A stretch of DNA of 64,000 bases. Origin: Sanghuangporus weigelae (taxonomy: Eukaryota; Basidiomycota; Agaricomycetes; Hymenochaetales; Hymenochaetaceae). Both the position numbers and the translations under genes were made by a program. Location of the stretch: NCBI GenBank assembly GCA_033182465.1, contig CP137325.1, positions 2,046,001 to 2,110,000 of the forward strand. Direction: 5' to 3'. Of the stretch, positions 58,435-64,000 are shown piece after piece; the stretch's first letter is position 1; every line of letters begins with the position of its first letter. The notes under the pieces are model-generated. The model was not told the DNA's origin. It searched no databases and worked only from the letters and a program-made list of their open reading frames with translations.

Positions 58435-59294
58435 ATGTTCAGCGGTCTGCAGCGGCTTTGGAGTCGAAGGGATCGTAGGAAAGATGAAAATGACATGTTG
58501 GCAAGAAGAGCCGAAGCAGATGTGGGTCACATTTCTTTCTTGCTACTTCCCGTCGCAAAGAAATCGCTCAGAAACAGAAATATGGATCTGGGTACACAGC
58601 TGCAACCGGAATCCGAATCGGCGATGTAGGTTCTCATTACAAGCGTCTCCAGAACAAGGGTACAAGCAGACAAATTGTGAATGTTTCCAACATAGTCTCA
58701 GCGGCGCAGAGCTCCTGTGCCTGCAGCTGAGCCCAATGCACCTCCTCAGCCTGACCCGGCTGCTGCGAGACCAGCTGTCCCGGTGATACCAGTCCATGTA
58801 AGCGGGAATCATTGTGTATCTGACTATAACAAACTTGCGCTTGTAGAACGCTCCAGAGGTAGTACCTCTAGTAATACCGTCATCAGTTCTCGATGAGATA
58901 TTGCAACAATTACGAGCAAGTTGTCACCAATCCAGTATCATTCTACCACCAAAAGCACTTACATGGAACATCCCCAGGAAAGCCGTCGAGCTCAAGCAGC
59001 ACTAATTGACCAACAACGAGAGACCATACGCCACTTGAGGAACCTTGATGAATGGATGAGTCGAAGTGTGCGTGAGCGGGAAGATGATCTACAGCGACTC
59101 GCTTCCAACATCGAAGCTCTGGGTAACGAACTTCGAGATGAGCTCGGACGTCGTGGCAATGCAGCAACTGGTCTGTTCTCATAACGAGAAATCGAATGTC
59201 TCGAGATTGACGCTTCTTTGTTTTAGGTGCGCAGAGGCCTCTTCACGCGGGATCCGGTCGACCACGTCTACGCGCAACCAGAAGGAGAGCTTAG
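58435..59294 (+). CDS. Predicted small protein with proline-rich centre and coiled coil
   Basis: Exons 58435..58521, 58572..58659, 58727..58797, 58847..58858, 58936..59170 and 59227..59294 agree in phase and give 186 residues. The N-terminus is basic (MFSGLQRLWSRRDRRKDEND). The centre is rich in Pro and Ala (EPNAPPQPDPAAARPAVPV). The main exon is a heptad-rich coiled coil (QQRETIRHLRNLDEWMSRSV and IEALGNELRDELGRR), and the tail is very basic. I do not recognise the family. A 12-base exon is the least certain part. It lies between kinases B1 and B2 and points at the 3' end of B2. A scaffold role in the kinase group is only a guess. Confidence 0.5.
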
Positions 59295-59871
59295 CATTTT
59301 AGTTTCTATAGCGAAGCACCACTTAACCATTTCATTGCTTTTCAAAAAGGCTGGAAATGGCTGTGTCACAGGTATGTAAGATGCGTGGACTTCATGTCCA
59401 AAAGTAAACATTGTGTTGTCGTGGTTGAATGCCACATAGAAATGCTGAGCTCAGTCTGCGCCATACCACACTAATCCGGGACTGAACTGCACAGTGATAC
59501 TGAAACAGCAAAAACTACAAAAATCTGGTTATAACATAGTAAAACAGCGACACCGGAAAAAGTGGTACAAAGCGTATTGCGATTCAAAAAAATGTCATAA
59601 CCAACGATAAAGCGATGAAATGACTGAGCACAGCGAGAGCGAGGTAAAGCAGATACAAGAATACGCCACAAAGAAAAATATAAAAGTAGAGACACGTCAG
59701 CCAAAGGACTTCAGAACGATATATTTCCGATTTCAATTAAACAACGTCCTGCGGTATCGATGTTAGCTCACGCGCCGTTATATCGTTATCCATCTCCTGC
59801 CACTTCCATTCGCGTGAAAAAATCCGGACGTCATGCTCCCATCTAAGGGCATAATGCAATTGATGTCTAGC
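59295..59871. other. Region between convergent gene ends
   Basis: 3' flanks of the coiled-coil gene and kinase B2. No gene is seen. Confidence 0.55.
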
Positions 59872-62800
59872 TTAGCACGGCATCTGCATTGTATCTATAC
59901 GACAGATCCGCCTTAGCTCGTCGAGAACCGATTGCATTGAGGGACGATCTGTCGCATCATGCTTCCAGCAGTCATTGCAGAGACTCTTGATGACTTCCAA
60001 GGCACTAGATTCAATGCTTGAAACGAATGTGGACGGGAACTGAGGTAATGCACGTTTCATAATGGCATACACCACTTGCGTATCGAGTAGGTTGGCATAG
60101 GGACGCTCGTGCGTAAAGAGCTCCTTCAACAGAAAATCAGTGGTCTGAGCGACTTTCGTAGGTGAACTGTACGCACAAACGCCGTCATCCCGAATGCCCA
60201 CACATCCGTCTTTGTTGTATGGCTTCCGGAGACTTCCCCGCCTAAGTCCGGAGCCACAACAAGTTCATAAGCAAGGTATCGAGATGTTCCTTTGACACTT
60301 GAAGTTAATCTTGCATAACTTCGACTAGAGTCGACCATGCGCGAACACCCGAAGTCACATATGAGAGCATTGCCGAGGTCCGAGACCATGATATTATCCT
60401 AGATAATTTCTAGCGAACAATGTTCGAACAGCGAATAGAGATGACCATACCGATTTGATATCCGAGTGCACAATACTTAGCGAGTGAAGATACGTAAGGC
60501 CGCTGGCGATCCCAATTACCTGGAGAGGTCTTAGGCTATTGAACGTACACTCAGGCGAAGCAGAAATGAAGAACGTACAAGGTCCATTACGTTACATGAG
60601 GGATTCCTGGTAACATACTCCCAAGCAGACCCGTTTTCCATCCATTCCGAGATCATGAGCGGGAATCTAGTTGAATCGTCGACTGCAAATCCGAGGAGGG
60701 GGAGAATATTAGGGTGCTTTAGTTTCGACCAGACATATATTTCTCTTTCGAAAAGCTGCAAAAAACAAGTCGGAATCTAATCCAGTATCAGACAAGTTAA
60801 ACTACCTACGGTCTTTATGTCCTTTTTCCACCAGAAACGCAACCGCTTGATCGCTATTTTTACCTTTCTCTTTCCCGAGACCGCGCAGTTGCCTATCGAA
60901 ACGTCGCCATATGTGCCACCGCCGACGATTCTGGTATCCTTGAAAACGATGGAATGAGAAAGATCGAGATGAGCTAGTTCAGCAAGTATTTCGGGTGCAA
61001 CTGCCGTTAGTGGATTGGAATCCTCTCTCGGTGGGCCCTCAAGTGGTTCATCAGTGCGGAATCCTTCATCCTTCGGTTCGTCGCCAGAAAGTTCTTGTTC
61101 AAGGGCCCTTTGACCATCCTCGGATGACTCTTCTTTCCTATGCTCAAGCACACCTTCCGCATCCAGCTCTACAGTCTGCTCATCGTCAACCGCTCGGTCT
61201 TCATTCAGTGCGAGCTCGCGCATCTTAATGCTATCGGGCCTCCACAATGTATGTGCTGTAGCTTGTGTTGGCGGCTGATGCATGTTACTCGCAGTAATCG
61301 GTGCCTCCCGGCGTTGCTCAGCGAGCCTCCATTCCTCTCCCCTTCTCCTCTCCTCTCTGCTTTTCTGTTCTTCTGCAAGCTCCTGAGTCCTGCGTTTGAG
61401 TTCCTCTACTTTCACATTGAGCTCCTCGTGTTTACGACGCCGCGCATTGATCTCATGCTCCCTTTCCATTTCAAGCGAATTCTGCTGCGTCTCTGTCGTC
61501 GCCTCCTTCTTCAGGGCCCCCTCTTGCCGCATCCGCTCGACAATCTCACCCTTCTGACGACGTGATTTCCGCTCCTCTACCTCCTGCGTATGCCCACTTA
61601 GCTCATCTTCTTTCGTCGCAAGTTCGTCTTCCATGTGCCTCCGCATTTCCGCTTTTCGCTGGCGCTGCTGCACGAACAAGCTCTTCTGTTTCTCAAAGTC
61701 AGCTTCTTGAGCTAGTTTCGCAACTTTCAACAGTAATTTGCGCTGGAAGACGAGAGCTTCTTCCCTTTGACGCATCATTTCTTCCTCCTTCAACGCATCC
61801 TCTCCCTTTCGAAGCTGTTCTTCTTTCCGGTATTTGTCTGTACGACTCTCGGCTTCGTTCATGGACCTGAATTCTTCCCTGGTGCGCTGCTCTTCGAGCT
61901 CAAGCTTTCTCTGCTCCTCAAGCAAATATCGCCTCTCCATCAACGCTGCCTCCTTCCTGAGAAGTTCCAACTGACGAGTTTGCTCAGGATTCGCAGGCTC
62001 CCCATTCTCCAGTTCTCGTCTCCGCTCCGTTTCCCTCCGCCTCCGCTCCTCTTCTTGCCTCCGTCTCCGCTCCTTTTCGCGATGCTCTTGGTGTCGGAGT
62101 TCTTCCTTTCTGTAGAACGCCAGAGTCTCTTCTTGTCGTTGAAGCTCCTGGCGCTCTTCCTCTTGATGTCGAGCTTCCTTCTCTTGTTGGTCCGCGATAC
62201 GCTCGGTTTCTATAATTTCTTCCTCCTTGAGATGTTTCTCTCCAGGTCCTAACTGTCTCTGCTCCCCGGGAAAATACCGCAATTCCTCTCTGCGTGGTTC
62301 CAACTCGCGAGTCTGTCCAGAAATCACGTCTTCTCTTTCTTCGAACTCTCCTTTTCTTTTCCGCTCTGCTTCCAGCCTCTCCTCGTAGAGCCTGCGGTAC
62401 CGGAGCTCCTCTTCCCGTTGACGAAGAGCCAGGTCCTCCTCCCGTCGCTGCGTCTCCAGCGCCTTCTGAGTCAGCACCTTGCCTACTCCCTGAAGTTGTT
62501 TCCGGCGTCGCTCTGCGAGTCTCTCTGCTTCCAATTTGGTTCTAAGTTCCTCTTCCTTAATACGCCGCTCTTCAAGTATATGTGTTCTCCGAGCCTCAAG
62601 AAAATCCTGCCACTCCTTCCTGATCGGTTCCAATGGACGGGTCTGCCCATCAACCGTGGTAGCTTCGAGTCCCCGTTGGGAATGGTTTTTCTCCTCCGAC
62701 CAGCCCTCATCGTCACTTCTTCCCCTCACGAGCTCGCGTAAATTCGGTTCGGGGATACGTTGGTGATTTAAGAGTTCCGTTTCTCGGGTACGTTGAGTAG

Positions 62801-63584
62801 ATTCGGGTAGATCATGGTCATTGGAGACGCCCCTCTGCTGCTCAACATTTCGCTCTAGCCGTCTGGCGGATAGCAGGCCCTGTTCAGACACGCGCTCATC
62901 TTCCGGCGTTATGTGACCAGATGAAACGTTAGGCGAGATGGAAAGAGATGCGGGATATTGCTCAACATCTTCATCATCGTCCGTGAAGTTCCCAGTGTTA
63001 TCTTCATCGCCATCCGTCTCGGGATCTAACCCACGAAGTCTCCTCTCCCAGTCCTGAATATCGAGTTCTCCAATTTGCGGGACGTCCTTCAGTAACATTC
63101 CAAGATGATCCTCGTCCTCGTCATCACGGTGTTGTGGTATCCATCTTTCCACTGCTTGCTCAGATCTTCTCAAATGCTTCATAAATCCATCGCTGCGTTG
63201 TTGCTCGCCTAAAGAGTTTTCCTCTACGACCTCCTGATCTGCCTGCAATTGAGAGGTCGATGATCGTTGGCGTGGATTGCGCGCATCGGGGCGCCGAGAA
63301 GAAGTGTCGTTAACATTTGCGACGCCTCCTTTCCGCAATTCCTGCAGCTCGCGCGCGTAGGTGTCTTGGGTCGGAATCCATCGTTGATACGGAGTAGATT
63401 GTGTATGCCTTCGCTTCGGGACTGATACCATCGATCCCGAGTTCGCTGATGAAGATGGAAGCGTCTTCCTGCTCGTCCTGCTCGTTCCTTCATCCGAATC
63501 AGACGCATCGGGAGAGGTGCTAGGAGAAGCTGGCACGTTGCGAGGTCTTCGGCGAACTTCTGCACGAGAATATCCCTGACCCAT
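59872..63584 (-). CDS. TKL-type kinase with possible N-myristoylation site and very long coiled coil (kinase B2)
   Basis: Exons 60810..63584, 60579..60755, 60451..60519, 60177..60398 and 59872..60123 are all phase 0 and give 1164 residues. The start MGQGYSRAEV fits the MGxxxS N-myristoylation pattern. Residues about 15-250 are polar and Ser-rich with acidic patches; about 270-820 form a nearly unbroken charged coiled coil (EERRRRETERRRELENGEPA style). The kinase begins after PEILAELAHLDLSHSI with VGGGTYGDVSIG, IAIKRLRF, LFEREIYVWSKLKH, VHSDIKS, ICDFGCSRM, LAYEL, TDVWAFGMTAF and NDCWKHDATDRPSM, then ends within 15 residues. Catalytic residues are complete, with H-S-D. The plan suggests a membrane-bound, self-associating kinase. 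The coiled coil lies in one 2.8-kb exon, while the kinase keeps the intron pattern of its relatives, so the front part looks like a later addition. Confidence 0.88.
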
Positions 63585-64000
63585 CTTCGACTTCCGATGC
63601 GTTATGTCGGATCCTGGTTCAAAGGTATTTGGTTACTCCGTTGGTGCGAAGAACTAGCACTTACAGGTGATCTGACGGGTATAGCAAGGCTCTCCAGAAT
63701 TTAAGGAATGCCGGATGTTCTGCTTAATTCCACAAGAGAAAGGAGTAGTGAATATGTATCAACTGGTACGGAATACGAGCTCAGAGCCTCAGATCCACGG
63801 ACACGCTTGAAGCAGTATGTAGAGTGACCCGTCTCAGAAGACAGAGCTAAGTAAAAACGTGCGAACATCGATATCGCCATTCATTCAATTATCGGTGAGT
63901 GGCGGTAATTCTCAAGTTCCATGCGGCAGTGATGGTACTGGATTTCACAAATTATTACATAATATTCCCAATAGCTTGTCTAAGCACGCTTTGCACACAT
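63585..64000. other. Upstream region of kinase B2 to the window edge
   Basis: AT-rich; no gene is seen. The kinase promoter should lie here. Confidence 0.5.

Noticed and set aside
61140-62766. Several plus-strand Leu/Ser-rich open stretches
   Set aside because: Antisense shadow of the Glu/Arg-rich coiled coil of kinase B2.

Overview
The window is genomic DNA of a filamentous basidiomycete, most likely an agaricomycete. Genes are cut by many introns of about 45-80 bases with GT..AG ends and phases that fit. The families present are typical of that group: DUF6534 membrane proteins, F-box proteins with a leading coiled coil, TRI5-like terpene synthases, expanded P450s and tyrosine-kinase-like (TKL) kinases, and a DIRS-group retrotransposon. 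Species cannot be named from sequence alone.

Layout. 0-6.6 kb: SDR oxidoreductase, F-box protein, alpha/beta hydrolase and DUF6534 membrane protein. 7.6-14.4 kb: kinase cluster A, one kinase fused to a Tup1-like WD40 domain and two kinases without it. 16.9-25.1 kb: a small unknown protein, an Aim9-like phosphotransferase and a chitin synthase. 25-33 kb: gene-poor, with two copies of an old unknown repeat and one small predicted gene. 33.0-38.3 kb: DIRS-like element. 38.6-53.0 kb: remains of a terpenoid locus, with one intact TRI5-like terpene synthase, one apparently intact P450, two decayed terpene synthase copies, two decayed cytochrome b2-like FMN dehydrogenase copies, and three small hAT-type elements with 8-bp target duplications. 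53.6-54.9 kb: DNAJC17/Cwf23-like J protein. 55.3-63.6 kb: kinase cluster B, a second kinase/Tup1-like WD40 fusion and a 1164-residue kinase with a possible N-myristoylation site and a very long coiled coil.

Two themes stand out. First, five related kinases share exon structure and an H-S-D catalytic loop (non-RD), but carry different extra domains: Tup1-like propeller, Ser-rich tail, or membrane-anchor plus coiled coil. This looks like a kinase module that was copied and recombined with other domains. Second, the 38-53 kb region reads as a biosynthetic locus that was duplicated segmentally and then lost most of its copies. A MITE sits in one copy and not in the matching place of the other, which orders the events.

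Exon coordinates in the evidence fields were worked out by hand from splice motifs, frame and family similarity. No database search was run.
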